Origin: Methanogranum sp963676045
Lineage (GTDB): Archaea; Thermoplasmatota; Thermoplasmata; Methanomassiliicoccales; Methanomethylophilaceae
Assembly: GCA_963676045.1 (NCBI GenBank)
Contig: OY780938.1
Location: 434,001 to 498,000 of the forward strand
Length of the DNA stretch: 64,000 nt
Reading direction: 5' to 3'
The position numbers and the translations under genes were made by a program. This document shows positions 53,353 through 63,266 of this stretch, in pieces; the stretch's first letter is position 1; the number at the start of each line of letters is the position of its first letter. The notes under the pieces were generated by a model. The model searched no databases and was not told the origin of the DNA. It saw nothing but the letters and a program-made list of their open reading frames with translations.

Positions 53353-54771
53353 TTAGAAAGAGATCATCGAACTGAGGTGGAAGACGATCAATGAAATGGG
53401 CATCATCATACCGATGCGCCAGATTATATGCTTACGATCCGTGTTGCCACTCAGATATGCTGTAAGGAAGGCCATGAGAACACACAATTCCACCACATAT
53501 GCAAGTAATATCGATCTTGTATCTGTGAGGTCCCCTCCCACCATTTCAGATATCGGCATCATCATCGATAGGCTCATTCCCAGAACGAGAGGTGCAAAGA
53601 ACACCGCTGTGCCTGTCATCATATCGACCATGCTTTTCAGTTTGTTGTTTATGCTCTTCCTCACTACTTCTTGGTCCTGGATCTGCCGACCTACGGATAT
53701 GGCCAAGCGGCCAGCATCCCTTATGTTCTTTTGAGCGCATGCAGAGATGTCGCACAGTATATCTGATATCGACATGGATATCCTCCCCACTGACATCCTT
53801 ATGGCCGAGCGATTATCGCCTCTGCAAAGGACCATCTCCGTTTTCAAGGACTCCGATATCTCCGAACATTCGTTCCTGGTGCCTATAGCCGAGATCAACG
53901 CGTTCTCATAATTATCGCCCGATATCAGTCTGTTACCTAGCTCAAATATCGAATCTTTCAAATGGGCCTCCTGTCTGGACCTTTTCACTTCTTTCCTGTT
54001 CGCATCATAAGTAGATGCGAACATCATCAGACCCGCGATGGAAGATGCAATGACCGCGGACAGGCCGATATCTATGCCGCACTCGATGGAGATTGCCAGT
54101 ATAGGCAATACCGTGAACAACGGCCAAACATCCTGGACCTTCAACCTATCGGAATCATCGGATATGAATGGATTCCTGTCCCTTATGGAAAGTATGACTA
54201 TCACCACGATGGAAGGTATGCCTAACAAGGTTACCAAAGTCACCAATGTGGGGTCGATGGCCGAACCTCCGAATATCCCTCCCATGGACAGCATGGGCAA
54301 TATCGACATCAATATCATCGGGACCATTATGCCTAGGCCGAACACCACCATGCACGGGGTATTCAACGATGAGCTGTATGTCTCCCCCGCCTCTTTGAGA
54401 CCGGATATCGCCAGATCGGAGGCATCCTTCAAGATCCTGGCCCTTTCGTTCTTATCATTGGATTCCGAGGCCGCTATCACCAGATGGATGGAACGTCTGA
54501 GGACAGATGACGATGCGGGCAACGATGACAGAACCGATATCAACCCCGTCTTTATATCCGGGGTCTGTCTGGTGTCCGCATCACACACAACGGACCCGAA
54601 TATCTTCCTTATGTTGACCGGTCCATTCTTCGCGATGTCCCTGACCGCAGTGTCCAGTGAACCTCCAGCGTTTATTACGACCGACATCATGCCGATCGCT
54701 GTGGGCCCCTCGTTCATCAACGATATGGGATTCTTCACATGAGCCTTGATAGGACTTCCTTTGACCGACAT
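53353..54771 (-). CDS. type II/IV secretion membrane platform protein (TadC/GspF/ArlJ-like)
   Basis: The 472-residue protein has two T2SSF-like halves, each a soluble helical domain followed by two or three membrane helices (about 140-200, 225-255 and 385-470). It forms the inner-membrane platform that works with the adjacent ATPase. ATG at 54771, one base after the ATPase stop with GGTGA five bases upstream, is preferred to the GTG at 54780. Divergence from standard TadC is high. Confidence 0.75.
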   Translation of the reverse strand: MSVKGSPIKAHVKNPISLMNEGPTAIGMMSVVINAGGSLDTAVRDIAKNGPVNIRKIFGSVVCDADTRQTPDIKTGLISVLSSLPASSSVLRRSIHLVIAASESNDKNERARILKDASDLAISGLKEAGETYSSSLNTPCMVVFGLGIMVPMILMSILPMLSMGGIFGGSAIDPTLVTLVTLLGIPSIVVIVILSIRDRNPFISDDSDRLKVQDVWPLFTVLPILAISIECGIDIGLSAVIASSIAGLMMFASTYDANRKEVKRSRQEAHLKDSIFELGNRLISGDNYENALISAIGTRNECSEISESLKTEMVLCRGDNRSAIRMSVGRISMSISDILCDISACAQKNIRDAGRLAISVGRQIQDQEVVRKSINNKLKSMVDMMTGTAVFFAPLVLGMSLSMMMPISEMVGGDLTDTRSILLAYVVELCVLMAFLTAYLSGNTDRKHIIWRIGMMMPISLIVFHLSSMISF

Positions 54772-54772
54772 G

Positions 54773-56737
54773 TCATTCACCGACCCCGGAGATCGAATTG
54801 AACTTCACCTTGAATGACCTCAGCATCTCCTCTGCCGTTCCTCCTCTGTTTTTCAAAATGTGTTCATTCGACATCGATATCCATTCTGGTCCGAAGAATC
54901 TGTCACCGTTTTGATTTCCCATCTCTGCCAGGAATGCCCTGATCATACCCCTTGCCCTTATCTCCTTCATGGCTTCCGACCTCGATAATTGTGATGTCGA
55001 GAGCGCCCTGCGCATTACTGGGGATTCGAATAGCATATCATTGCCAGTTATATCCAAGAAATCACCAGGGTCGCTTCCGGTGGCGACGACCTCTCTCAAC
55101 CTCCTTATCTGATTGCCTGTGCGCCTTTCCCTTATGGTTCCAAGCGTCACAAGGACCTCTGTGGACATGAATGCCTCAGGAGATATGTTCATGTCGTGTA
55201 CGACACGCTCGTAGACCGTTCTCGCAGAATCTCCGTGTATGGTCCCCATTATTGAACTGCCAGCACGGCCGGTCCTCATGCTCTGGTATAATGTCTTGGC
55301 CTCTTCCCCCCTTACCTCTCCGAGTATTATGGCCGATTCCCCCATCCTGAGGGATACCCTCAATGCCTCATCGGCCTTTGAGAGTTCGTCTCCTTCCATC
55401 CTTCCGTCGATGAGCAAGGATTGTATCTTGTATCCCATCCTCCGCATCATATCGCTCGGAAGTTCCATCGTATCCTCGATTGTTAGTATCCTTTGCGACA
55501 TCGGGAATTCGAACATCAATGCCGCCAGCATCGAACTCTTACCTGAACCCCTTGGGCCGCAGATGAGGAATGTCGCACGGTTGTCGACCAGGAATGATAG
55601 CAATCCCGCGATCTTCGGGTCCAATGTCCCGTTGGCTATCAGCCTTGTGAGCGTCCACGGACGTGTAGAGCGTTTGCGTATGGCGACCGCATCCCCGTTA
55701 GGACTCATCGGATATCCGATGACCGTCGCTCTGGCATCATAATTCCTCATATCCGTCTCCAGGATGGGATTGGACTCGCAGAACGGCAATCCGCTCTCCC
55801 TTTTCAACACATTGATGAGATTCATCACCTCTTTCCTATCGACGATCAGATTCGTCCTACAACGCATGTGCGAGTTGAGGCCCTCGATGCCATTCATTGT
55901 CACATGTATGCGGTTCGCATCACATGGTGCATCGATGTATATGTCCTCCAATCTATTATCCGAGATCAATACCTCGAATATCCCCAGGCCTATCGTATAT
56001 CTGTAAATAACGTCTGACATCTCTTTGATGACCGTCTCAATATCATATGGGTCGTTTCCGTAGATGGCCTCGATGGTTCCGGAATTATCGATGAGCGTAG
56101 ATCTAGCCATCGTCATAACGGCTATCTTATCCATCCTGCCCTGTCCTTTCCTGAACCATTCCTTTATACTGTCGATAGCTTCAGATATTATCGCATTCAA
56201 CGAATCAGGATATCCATACTCATTTGGAATGAGATTGTATTCGATCTCCCCATCCGAAGCTATGCCTATCAAGACCTTGCCATTTGAAGTATCATATTCT
56301 GCCATGGTCTCGAGGTCCGATCTTTTGCCGACCAACCAGCAATCCGAATAGGTGGGCTTTACTCGTACATCCTCGGTTATGTGCTCGAGATTCTCCATGA
56401 ATGCCCCTACTGAAGGTATCTTTCTGTGTACCTTGGTCTGATAGATGTTGGTTCCGCATCGATCTTGAAGATCGGCCGCATATTCGCATGCGTCCTCTTT
56501 TGCATCATGGTCTTTGATCAGAGGCCTGTCAAAGGTCTCTTCTTTCTGTGCCATTTGTTGAGGCGGCGCGGACTGGTCCTTCCTTCTCCTCTTATCTCTG
56601 TGATGCTCCCTCTTCTCTGCGTCACTGTAATCGGTGATTATCAATTTCCCATCATGACTGGTATATTGGGTGCTTTCTATGCGCGGCCTATCGCTGCAAT
56701 GAATGAATTCCTTTAATGCAGGCAATATGCGGGGCAT
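54773..56737 (-). CDS. type II/IV secretion ATPase (TadA/VirB11/GspE-like)
   Basis: The 654-residue ATPase has a polar, charged N-terminal extension (about 1-110), a helical/all-alpha middle and an ATPase core: Walker A CGPRGSGKSS, then RILTIEDTMELP, LGEVRGEEAKTLYQSMRTG, and a conserved GTIHGDSA. These match the secretion ATPases that power pilus or archaellum assembly. It starts within the stop of the Cys-rich gene (TGATG) and is followed by the platform gene, an operon of three. Confidence 0.9.
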   Translation of the reverse strand: MPRILPALKEFIHCSDRPRIESTQYTSHDGKLIITDYSDAEKREHHRDKRRRKDQSAPPQQMAQKEETFDRPLIKDHDAKEDACEYAADLQDRCGTNIYQTKVHRKIPSVGAFMENLEHITEDVRVKPTYSDCWLVGKRSDLETMAEYDTSNGKVLIGIASDGEIEYNLIPNEYGYPDSLNAIISEAIDSIKEWFRKGQGRMDKIAVMTMARSTLIDNSGTIEAIYGNDPYDIETVIKEMSDVIYRYTIGLGIFEVLISDNRLEDIYIDAPCDANRIHVTMNGIEGLNSHMRCRTNLIVDRKEVMNLINVLKRESGLPFCESNPILETDMRNYDARATVIGYPMSPNGDAVAIRKRSTRPWTLTRLIANGTLDPKIAGLLSFLVDNRATFLICGPRGSGKSSMLAALMFEFPMSQRILTIEDTMELPSDMMRRMGYKIQSLLIDGRMEGDELSKADEALRVSLRMGESAIILGEVRGEEAKTLYQSMRTGRAGSSIMGTIHGDSARTVYERVVHDMNISPEAFMSTEVLVTLGTIRERRTGNQIRRLREVVATGSDPGDFLDITGNDMLFESPVMRRALSTSQLSRSEAMKEIRARGMIRAFLAEMGNQNGDRFFGPEWISMSNEHILKNRGGTAEEMLRSFKVKFNSISGVGE

Positions 56738-57270
56738 CAGATGCCCCCATCCATATAGGTGGCCACTACCTTTCTTTGAAGTTCCCTGATCTCCAATTCG
56801 ACCTGGTCAAGAGCACGATATGTCCTTCCCAGACAACTCACGCACTCTTTATCCTCGGCCCGGAATCCTATTAGGGACTTCCTTGCTGCATCGAAATATG
56901 GGTCCGGAAATCCCTGCCATGCGATATCGAATACCTTGACGCACGAATGTTCACATGCAGCACATGAACGCATCCTGTCCGCAGACCGCAGATTCTTCAC
57001 AGATGTCTCGATCTGCGACAATTCACAAAGGACCTTGACCGCCTTGTCGCACAATTCTATGTCGTTGAAGGTCCTTAATCTGATCCGCCCTCCACATCCA
57101 TGAGTGGAAATATTTCGTACCACGCACCTGATGCACTCTTTAGTCCTCATCTCGGGGACCCGAGCGCAACCTTTGCAATCTATTATCAAGATCCCATCTT
57201 TCGTAAGGACGACCGGGTTTGTTTGTTTATTCGACTCCATCCTGTTGGAAATCGCCTTAATTATATCCAT
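56737..57270 (-). CDS. cysteine-rich protein of a secretion operon, unknown function
   Basis: The 177-residue soluble protein has four CxxC pairs (CKGC, CIRC, CAAC, CVSC) plus single Cys residues. They could bind zinc or an iron-sulfur cluster. I do not recognise the family. Translational coupling to the secretion ATPase indicates a job in that system, such as assembly or regulation. Confidence 0.65.
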   Translation of the reverse strand: MDIIKAISNRMESNKQTNPVVLTKDGILIIDCKGCARVPEMRTKECIRCVVRNISTHGCGGRIRLRTFNDIELCDKAVKVLCELSQIETSVKNLRSADRMRSCAACEHSCVKVFDIAWQGFPDPYFDAARKSLIGFRAEDKECVSCLGRTYRALDQVELEIRELQRKVVATYMDGGI

Positions 57271-57433
57271 GGATGAAAAGATATACTTGGCCCATATGAA
57301 TTCAATAAATTAATTGTAATATAACCGACATCGAAAGATATCGATGATCACACTTCAAAATGATGGATTTGATCCTCTTTTTGTTAAAATCCATAGTTAT
57401 GTATTTAAACTACCATATCTTATATTAAGGCGC

Positions 57434-57754
57434 ATGTGGGCAAATAACGACTATATCCTAATGGTAAAGAACCTAAGCGAGATAAGGAAGCTATTCTATC
57501 AGAGAGAATACGCTAAATGCCTTCAACTCGTAAATGAGAATATAGTCATTCACGAGAACTGTCCTGACCTGTGGATGGTAAAAGCTATTCTTTTAAAATC
57601 CAATCCGCAGATCTATAATTACTGTCTTATTAAAGCCAAATCGTTATTAGCGGATAAGATATGCCTACTCACATTCAAGCCTGAAGAATTAAAAATGATG
57701 AAATTCGAAATGCCCGATAATTGGCTGATGACTCATAGAGATACAATTGACTAA
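57434..57754 (+). CDS. small helical protein, paralog A
   Basis: This 106-residue protein is alpha-helical, with a TPR-like core (REYAKCLQLVNENI, then CPDLWMVKAILLKSN and YNYCLIKAKSLL). It is clearly paralogous to the next gene. A TATA-like GTATTTAAACT at 57401-57411 sits 25 bp before the ATG with no ribosome site, so the message is probably leaderless. The longer frame to 57344 crosses that promoter. Function is unknown. Confidence 0.65.
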   Translation: MWANNDYILMVKNLSEIRKLFYQREYAKCLQLVNENIVIHENCPDLWMVKAILLKSNPQIYNYCLIKAKSLLADKICLLTFKPEELKMMKFEMPDNWLMTHRDTID

Positions 57755-57843
57755 TCATACATTTATTCATGATACAGATATATAGTAAAAATATATATTT
57801 TAATATGAATAAATATATAAATATTAGTTTAATATCCATTTGT

Positions 57844-58149
57844 ATGTTCACATCTGAGACCTACCTTGAATTCTTGAATGAGCTTCTGGGTCTCAAATCG
57901 TTATTGGAAAAGGGACATTACGATGAATGCATGAACAAGGTAAATGTCTTGATGGGCTGCGATGTCAATTGCCCTGACCTGTGGATCATGAAAGCCATGC
58001 TGACGCGTTCGGACGAGAAGATGTACAATTTCTGTTTGATGAAGGCAAGGTCCCTCGTTAGACAGAATGTAAAACTCATTGTATTCACCAATTCGGAATT
58101 GAATTGCTTGAAGCTCGAGAAACACGATCTGAAAACTGTCATCGCGTAA
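57844..58149 (+). CDS. small helical protein, paralog B
   Basis: The 101-residue protein matches its neighbour in order of motifs: GHYDECMNKVNVLM, CPDLWIMKAMLTRSDEKMYNFC and LMKARSLV. A TATA-like AATATATAAATATT (about 57811-57824) lies 20-30 bp before the ATG and no ribosome site is seen, again a leaderless arrangement. The longer frame to 57769 is rejected for that reason. Function is unknown. Confidence 0.65.
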   Translation: MFTSETYLEFLNELLGLKSLLEKGHYDECMNKVNVLMGCDVNCPDLWIMKAMLTRSDEKMYNFCLMKARSLVRQNVKLIVFTNSELNCLKLEKHDLKTVIA

Positions 58150-58184
58150 CAGAACCTTTAAATCATATATGCAATAGACCACTC

Positions 58185-60083
58185 ATGGAGATTCTATCGC
58201 CCGCTGGTTCACCCGAAGGACTTGTCGCTTCCATCAAAGGTGGTTGTGATGCCGTTTATCTAGGAGGCAAGATGTTTGGTGCCAGAGCATTCGCGGATAA
58301 CTTCTCCGACAAGGAATTACAAGGTGCCATAGAATACTGCCACGACAACGGCATAAAGGCATATGTCACCGTAAATACGATCATAAAGGATGTGGAGATG
58401 GAGGATGCGATCGGCTACGTCAGATTCCTGAGGGACATAGATGCCGATGCCATACTCATACAGGACCTCGGACTTCTGAAGAACATCTCGCGGTATGACA
58501 TCGCTAAACACGCATCGACCCAAATGGGCGTACATAATGCCGCAGGTCTTCGCTGGTGCTCCAAACACGGCATAGATCGTGCGGTCCTTTCGAGAGAACT
58601 CACGTTCGATGAGCTCTCCGAAGTGATAAAGGATTCACCGATAGAGACCGAGGTCTTCGTACAGGGTGCGATGTGCTACTGCATTTCCGGCGGATGTCTC
58701 TTCTCCAGTCTTGTTGGTGGAAGAAGTGGCAATCGTGGTCAATGCGCACAACCTTGCAGAAAAAAATACTTCATGGACGACAAGGAAGGATACCTTTTGA
58801 GCAACGCGGACATATATGGCGTTGACTGGATCAAGAGATTGGAATCCATAGGGATCACATCTGTCAAGATAGAAGGAAGGATGAGGAGCCAGGCCTATGC
58901 CTATCTGGCCACCAAAGTATATTCCATGATGCGTGATGGCGCATCATTCGAAGAGATGAAAGAGTACGATGATCTCCTTAAGACAGTTTTCAACAGAGGA
59001 TTTGGCCCAGGATATCTGGATGGCGTGAAATCGCCCGTACAATACAAATTTGCCGATAACAGAGGATATTACCTCGGAAAGGTATCGATATCTGATCGCA
59101 GATTCAATACCAATGACCTCAACAGCATCGTGCATGTCAAGGATGGCATTTCGATATTCAAAGGAGACACCAAAGTAGGTGGATTCAAACTTACAAATGT
59201 AGGAAAGGTAGCTTCGCCGTTCAAGATCAATGATGGAGAATATGATATCTATAGGACATATGACCCAGAGATAGATAAGATCAAGAACCTTGTAGGTGAC
59301 GCCCCTAAGTTTATGGGGGACAAGATCAAGTATTCAGTGGATATTGAAAGAAAGGATGTGGATCGCCCGAGGAAGAAACCAGAGTTCTCATTCTATGTCA
59401 ATTCCTTAAAGACCTTGGATACTGTCCTTCCCTATGCAGACCGTGTGTATTTCGATATGAATGAGAATCTCGAGACAGCGAGGAAGATGTGCAGCAAAAC
59501 GAATATCGAATGCGTCACAAACATCCCGAGATTCTATCCGCTGGGCAAAGCCGATGGCACATCCTTTATGATACACACACCTGGACAGATCGACTACGGA
59601 AAGGAAGACCGTGTCTATGGAAGCTATTTCATGAATGCGTTCAACAGCAATTTCGAAGCGGGATTGTTCCAGACCACCCTATCAGTCGAGCTTTCAAAGC
59701 TAGAGATGGACAACATAGCAAAACACTATCCTGGCAGATTGGAGGTCATGGTGTTCGGAAGAACTGAGCTCATGTGCACAAGGGATCCGAATATGAACAA
59801 TGGCATACTCAAGGATGAGAAAGAATTCGAATTCCCCGTATACAAGGATTCACATGGACTTTCACATATATTGAACTCGTCCGATCTGTTCTTACTGCCC
59901 TACATGAGAGAGATCCAGAACATGGGGATCGAATCAGTGGGCATCGATCTTAGGAAGAGACCCTCTAATCTGGCCAAGGTCGTCGCAGAAGCATACACTA
60001 CTCAAGATGTGTCCCTGAAAGGAAAGATAACGGAGATGTGCGTAGGCATAAACTACGGAACATATCTAAAAGCTATCAACTGA
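58185..60083 (+). CDS. peptidase U32-family protein (YhbU/RlhA/TrhP-like)
   Basis: The 632-residue protein starts MEILSPAGSPEGLVASIKGGCDAVYLGG, the U32 N-terminal signature, and has the FVQGAMCYCISGGC and GNRGQCAQPCRK cysteine motifs of the family. Members act in collagenase-like proteolysis or in tRNA/rRNA hydroxylation; RNA modification is more likely here. A TATA-like CTTTAAATCATATA at about 58154-58167 supports the ATG at 58185 rather than the longer frame. Confidence 0.88.
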   Translation: MEILSPAGSPEGLVASIKGGCDAVYLGGKMFGARAFADNFSDKELQGAIEYCHDNGIKAYVTVNTIIKDVEMEDAIGYVRFLRDIDADAILIQDLGLLKNISRYDIAKHASTQMGVHNAAGLRWCSKHGIDRAVLSRELTFDELSEVIKDSPIETEVFVQGAMCYCISGGCLFSSLVGGRSGNRGQCAQPCRKKYFMDDKEGYLLSNADIYGVDWIKRLESIGITSVKIEGRMRSQAYAYLATKVYSMMRDGASFEEMKEYDDLLKTVFNRGFGPGYLDGVKSPVQYKFADNRGYYLGKVSISDRRFNTNDLNSIVHVKDGISIFKGDTKVGGFKLTNVGKVASPFKINDGEYDIYRTYDPEIDKIKNLVGDAPKFMGDKIKYSVDIERKDVDRPRKKPEFSFYVNSLKTLDTVLPYADRVYFDMNENLETARKMCSKTNIECVTNIPRFYPLGKADGTSFMIHTPGQIDYGKEDRVYGSYFMNAFNSNFEAGLFQTTLSVELSKLEMDNIAKHYPGRLEVMVFGRTELMCTRDPNMNNGILKDEKEFEFPVYKDSHGLSHILNSSDLFLLPYMREIQNMGIESVGIDLRKRPSNLAKVVAEAYTTQDVSLKGKITEMCVGINYGTYLKAIN

Positions 60084-60135
60084 TTAGTCTAATTGTACGG
60101 CCTTCATTATAATCAGCATCCTCTGATTGACATCC

Positions 60136-60540
60136 ATGAGATTGGACAAAAAAGGAGACCTTGGCTTTCCTGAGGCCATCCTAGCCGTCATGATAGTCAC
60201 TTTAGTACTCATGATCTATCTAGGGGCCTTTGTAATTCAGACCGGCACCGAGTATGTGGAAGACCCCGAATTGGATGACGATATATTATCTGGAATCTCG
60301 ATCCGCGATAATGAATTCATAGCGGACATCGATGATGGGCTCTACAAATTCTTGGAAAGGAACAATTATAAGGGAATCGAGATCGAATGCTGGACACCTG
60401 GAAACTTGATAGAATCGCATTATTCTCATCTGATAGGGACCATGGATGGGACAATCCAAGAGGAACATTATCTCAAGACAATACCATCGGATGACGGGCG
60501 TATGATACCTGTTATTTTTGAGGTGGCCATATGCGTGTGA
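60136..60540 (+). CDS. type IV pilin-like protein
   Basis: The 134-residue protein has a short basic N-terminus with KKGDLG before a hydrophobic helix (about 10-33), like a class III signal sequence, then a small acidic ectodomain. The preceding TTG start at 60127 is less likely. It overlaps the next pilin-like gene by 10 bp. It may be assembled by the secretion ATPase/platform encoded at 53.4-57.3 kb; processing is inferred. Confidence 0.6.
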   Translation: MRLDKKGDLGFPEAILAVMIVTLVLMIYLGAFVIQTGTEYVEDPELDDDILSGISIRDNEFIADIDDGLYKFLERNNYKGIEIECWTPGNLIESHYSHLIGTMDGTIQEEHYLKTIPSDDGRMIPVIFEVAICV

Positions 60541-60974
60541 AAAAAGACCGTAAGGGACTCACTGGGATAATGGATGCCGTGATATTCATGGTCTTGATAT
60601 CCATGGCGTTTTCTGCGTTGTATGTATATGATGCGGGGAATAACGACTTCCGTGACGCTTCTGATATATCTGATGAGATACTCTCCGCGAAGTTCAGTTT
60701 GAACGAAATAACAGATCACGAAGATTCAAAAATCGTATGCTTTACCGATCTGCTTGCTGTCACGACCGTATCAAATGACGAACGTGTCCTGGAATATCTT
60801 GTCTCCCTCCTGGATTCCACGACTGGCATGCCCGGGTCATATAAAATGACCATAACGTATATGGAGAATTCATTCACTGTGGGAACTGGATCGGGCATCC
60901 CGAGATCGTCCTGCGTCAGGGCCACACCTGTTACATACGGAGATTCAGTGATAACACAGATAGAACTATTCTAA
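60531..60974 (+). CDS. type IV pilin-like protein, second
   Basis: The 147-residue protein has basic MRVKKDRKGLTG followed by a hydrophobic helix (about 13-32) and a beta-rich ectodomain. Basic-plus-Gly before the helix resembles prepilin peptidase sites. It is co-translated with the preceding pilin-like gene. A minor pilin role is the likeliest reading. Confidence 0.6.
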   Translation: MRVKKDRKGLTGIMDAVIFMVLISMAFSALYVYDAGNNDFRDASDISDEILSAKFSLNEITDHEDSKIVCFTDLLAVTTVSNDERVLEYLVSLLDSTTGMPGSYKMTITYMENSFTVGTGSGIPRSSCVRATPVTYGDSVITQIELF

Positions 60975-61041
60975 ACGTCAAAGTAATAATATCCGAGGAC
61001 ATACACCAATGTATAGGACCACGTCCAAAAGAGTGATTTGA

Positions 61042-61785
61042 ATGAAATTGGTGCTTATCAGACACGGAGAGAGCATTTGGAACAAAGAGAACCTTTTCAC
61101 TGGATGGACCGATGTGGATCTTTCTGAAAAAGGAAAGACAGAGGCCATGGATGCAGGCAAGGCTCTGAAGGAGAATGGTTACGATTTTGATGTGTGCTAT
61201 ACATCGTATCTCAAAAGAGCCATACACACCCAGAATATTGCATTGGAGCAGATGGACCGCGAATGGCTGCCTATCTACAAGACCTGGAAACTCAATGAAA
61301 GACACTATGGTGCACTTCAAGGATTGAACAAATCCGAGACGGCTGAAAGATATGGCGAAGATCAGGTAAAACTTTGGAGACGCTCCTATGACATACAGCC
61401 TCCGAGTCTATCTAACGAAGACCCACGCAACCCGAAATACTCCCCCATGTTCCGTGATATGAAGGATACGGACCTTCCTTTGACAGAAAGCCTCAAAGAT
61501 ACCGTGGCCCGCGTCGTACCTTTCTATGAGACTGAGATATTCCCGCAGATGAAGGGCGGTAAGCGTGTCCTGATCACCGCACATGGTAATTCGTTGCGCG
61601 CCCTTGTGAAATATTTCGATAAGATATCAGACGAAGATATTGTGAATCTCAACATACCCACAGGTGTGCCATTGGTCTATGAATTCGATGAAATGTTCAA
61701 TGTCAAGAAGAAATATTATCTCGGCGACCAAAATGCCGTATCGGCTAAGATAAACGGCGTTGCAGATCAAGCAAAGAAAAAATGA
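61042..61785 (+). CDS. gpmA: 2,3-bisphosphoglycerate-dependent phosphoglycerate mutase
   Basis: The 247-residue enzyme has the LVLIRHGES phosphohistidine motif (His10), the FTGWTDVDLSEKG loop, KLNERHYGALQGLNK, and the second catalytic His in AHGNSLRAL. It interconverts 3- and 2-phosphoglycerate in glycolysis or gluconeogenesis. Archaea more often use the cofactor-independent enzyme, so acquisition from bacteria is plausible. A GTGATTTG stretch precedes the ATG. Confidence 0.95.
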   Translation: MKLVLIRHGESIWNKENLFTGWTDVDLSEKGKTEAMDAGKALKENGYDFDVCYTSYLKRAIHTQNIALEQMDREWLPIYKTWKLNERHYGALQGLNKSETAERYGEDQVKLWRRSYDIQPPSLSNEDPRNPKYSPMFRDMKDTDLPLTESLKDTVARVVPFYETEIFPQMKGGKRVLITAHGNSLRALVKYFDKISDEDIVNLNIPTGVPLVYEFDEMFNVKKKYYLGDQNAVSAKINGVADQAKKK

Positions 61786-61825
61786 TTTGGATTGGAATAT
61801 GCATGTCCTAGACTTGCATATTCCA

Positions 61826-62401
61826 TCATGAGTTCAATTTCTTCAATGCCCACGCCATATTTTGACCCAATGTTATCATTGTCTGAATCCCCTCATCGTC
61901 TTTCTCATAATCGTCTTTGGCTACAGAAAGACTCATGTTCCAATACGATGAACTGACAAGTATCATCTCGTTTATCGTGAAGAAATGATTTATCGAATCG
62001 AGAACATGAATTGACCCAGCACGCCTAGCGGCGCATACTGATGTACCTACCTTCCTCTTCAGAGGGTTGTCATTAGACCTTGCGACGTATCCGCACCTGT
62101 CTATCAACGCCTTTGCCTCGGCGGTAAGATCCGCGAAATATGTTGGCGACCCTATGATTATCCCGTCCGCCTCGACCATCTTCCAATAGCATTCGTTCAA
62201 GATATCCTCGGAGAACACACATTTCCCATCTTTGTTCCTACGACAACCACCACATCCTCTGCATCCGTGCAGATCATGTCCACCCACCTGAACTATCTCA
62301 GTTTCTATGCCTTCCTTCTGAATAACGTCCAATACTGTCTTTATCATGTGATATGTATTGCCCTCTTTTCTAGGACTGCAATTGAAAGCTACGACCTTCA
62401 T
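61826..62401 (-). CDS. iron-sulfur flavoprotein (NADPH-dependent FMN reductase family)
   Basis: The 191-residue protein has an FMN site (FNCSPRKEGNTYHMI), the Cys cluster CRGCGGCRRNKDGKC (about 51-65) and GSPTYFADLTAEAKALIDR. This is the Isf-type flavoprotein found in methanogens, which binds FMN and a compact [4Fe-4S] cluster. The ATG at 62401 with GGTGAGG before it is preferred to the frame reaching 62524, which overlaps the divergent hydrolase gene. Confidence 0.88.
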   Translation of the reverse strand: MKVVAFNCSPRKEGNTYHMIKTVLDVIQKEGIETEIVQVGGHDLHGCRGCGGCRRNKDGKCVFSEDILNECYWKMVEADGIIIGSPTYFADLTAEAKALIDRCGYVARSNDNPLKRKVGTSVCAARRAGSIHVLDSINHFFTINEMILVSSSYWNMSLSVAKDDYEKDDEGIQTMITLGQNMAWALKKLNS

Positions 62402-62489
62402 TTCCTCACCAAACGCTATATCACGTACCGACATTAATATGATGCGGAATTGAGTTAGATATTTGTATCCGCTCTGAATTCTCATAATC

Positions 62490-63266
62490 ATGCCAAAAGC
62501 AGACATCAATGGGATAAGATACAATTATGAGGTCGTCGGAAACGGAGAGCCCATTGTATTGATCTGTGGTTTTGGAGGGAGCTTGCATTTTTGGAAAAAA
62601 GCAACAGAATACCTAGCTCAGCATTATACTGTCATCTCGGTCGATAACAGGGGATCTGGTCTCACAGAATGCGACTTGCATTTCTCAATTGATGATATGG
62701 CAGATGATGTCGCAGGATTGCTGGATCATCTGTCGATTGAATCCGCCCATATTGTAGGATGGTCACTCGGATCGAATGTAGCGCAGATGGTCGCCATAAG
62801 GCATCCTGAGAAAATAAAGACGTTGATATTGATGTCCACATACCTTTACAGGCCTTCACGCTCCGCGTATCTTCTTGACACGGCATTGTTTATAGTAGAA
62901 AATGGAGGGCCAGAAGAATCTTTTGGACGCATACTCAACGGATTGACATATACGGAAAGCTTCTTCAGAATGAAAGAAGAGGATGGTATGCCGATAAAGA
63001 CAGTGGAGATAGATGATATCAAAAAACTAAGGGCGCAGCTGAATGCCGTGGACCTGTTCGACACCTCTTCATCCGCATCTAGCATCCTAGCCCCCACACT
63101 GTGCATACACGGTACCGAAGACATAATGGTCGAACCCATAGAAGGGAGAAGGACCTGCGATGCCATACCTAACTGCCAACTACTGGAATTAAAAGACGAA
63201 GGGCATTACCTGCCTTCAAAACTGTATGTCACTGGCATTAGGGACTTCATTGAGTGCCACAAATGA
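62490..63266 (+). CDS. alpha/beta hydrolase
   Basis: The 258-residue enzyme has an oxyanion-hole CGFGGS region, nucleophile elbow GWSLGS (Ser about 93), Asp in CIHGTEDIMV and catalytic His in DEGHYLPS. Substrate is unknown; the family covers esterases and related hydrolases. Its end overlaps the convergent YkgJ-type gene by 20 bp. Confidence 0.9.
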   Translation: MPKADINGIRYNYEVVGNGEPIVLICGFGGSLHFWKKATEYLAQHYTVISVDNRGSGLTECDLHFSIDDMADDVAGLLDHLSIESAHIVGWSLGSNVAQMVAIRHPEKIKTLILMSTYLYRPSRSAYLLDTALFIVENGGPEESFGRILNGLTYTESFFRMKEEDGMPIKTVEIDDIKKLRAQLNAVDLFDTSSSASSILAPTLCIHGTEDIMVEPIEGRRTCDAIPNCQLLELKDEGHYLPSKLYVTGIRDFIECHK

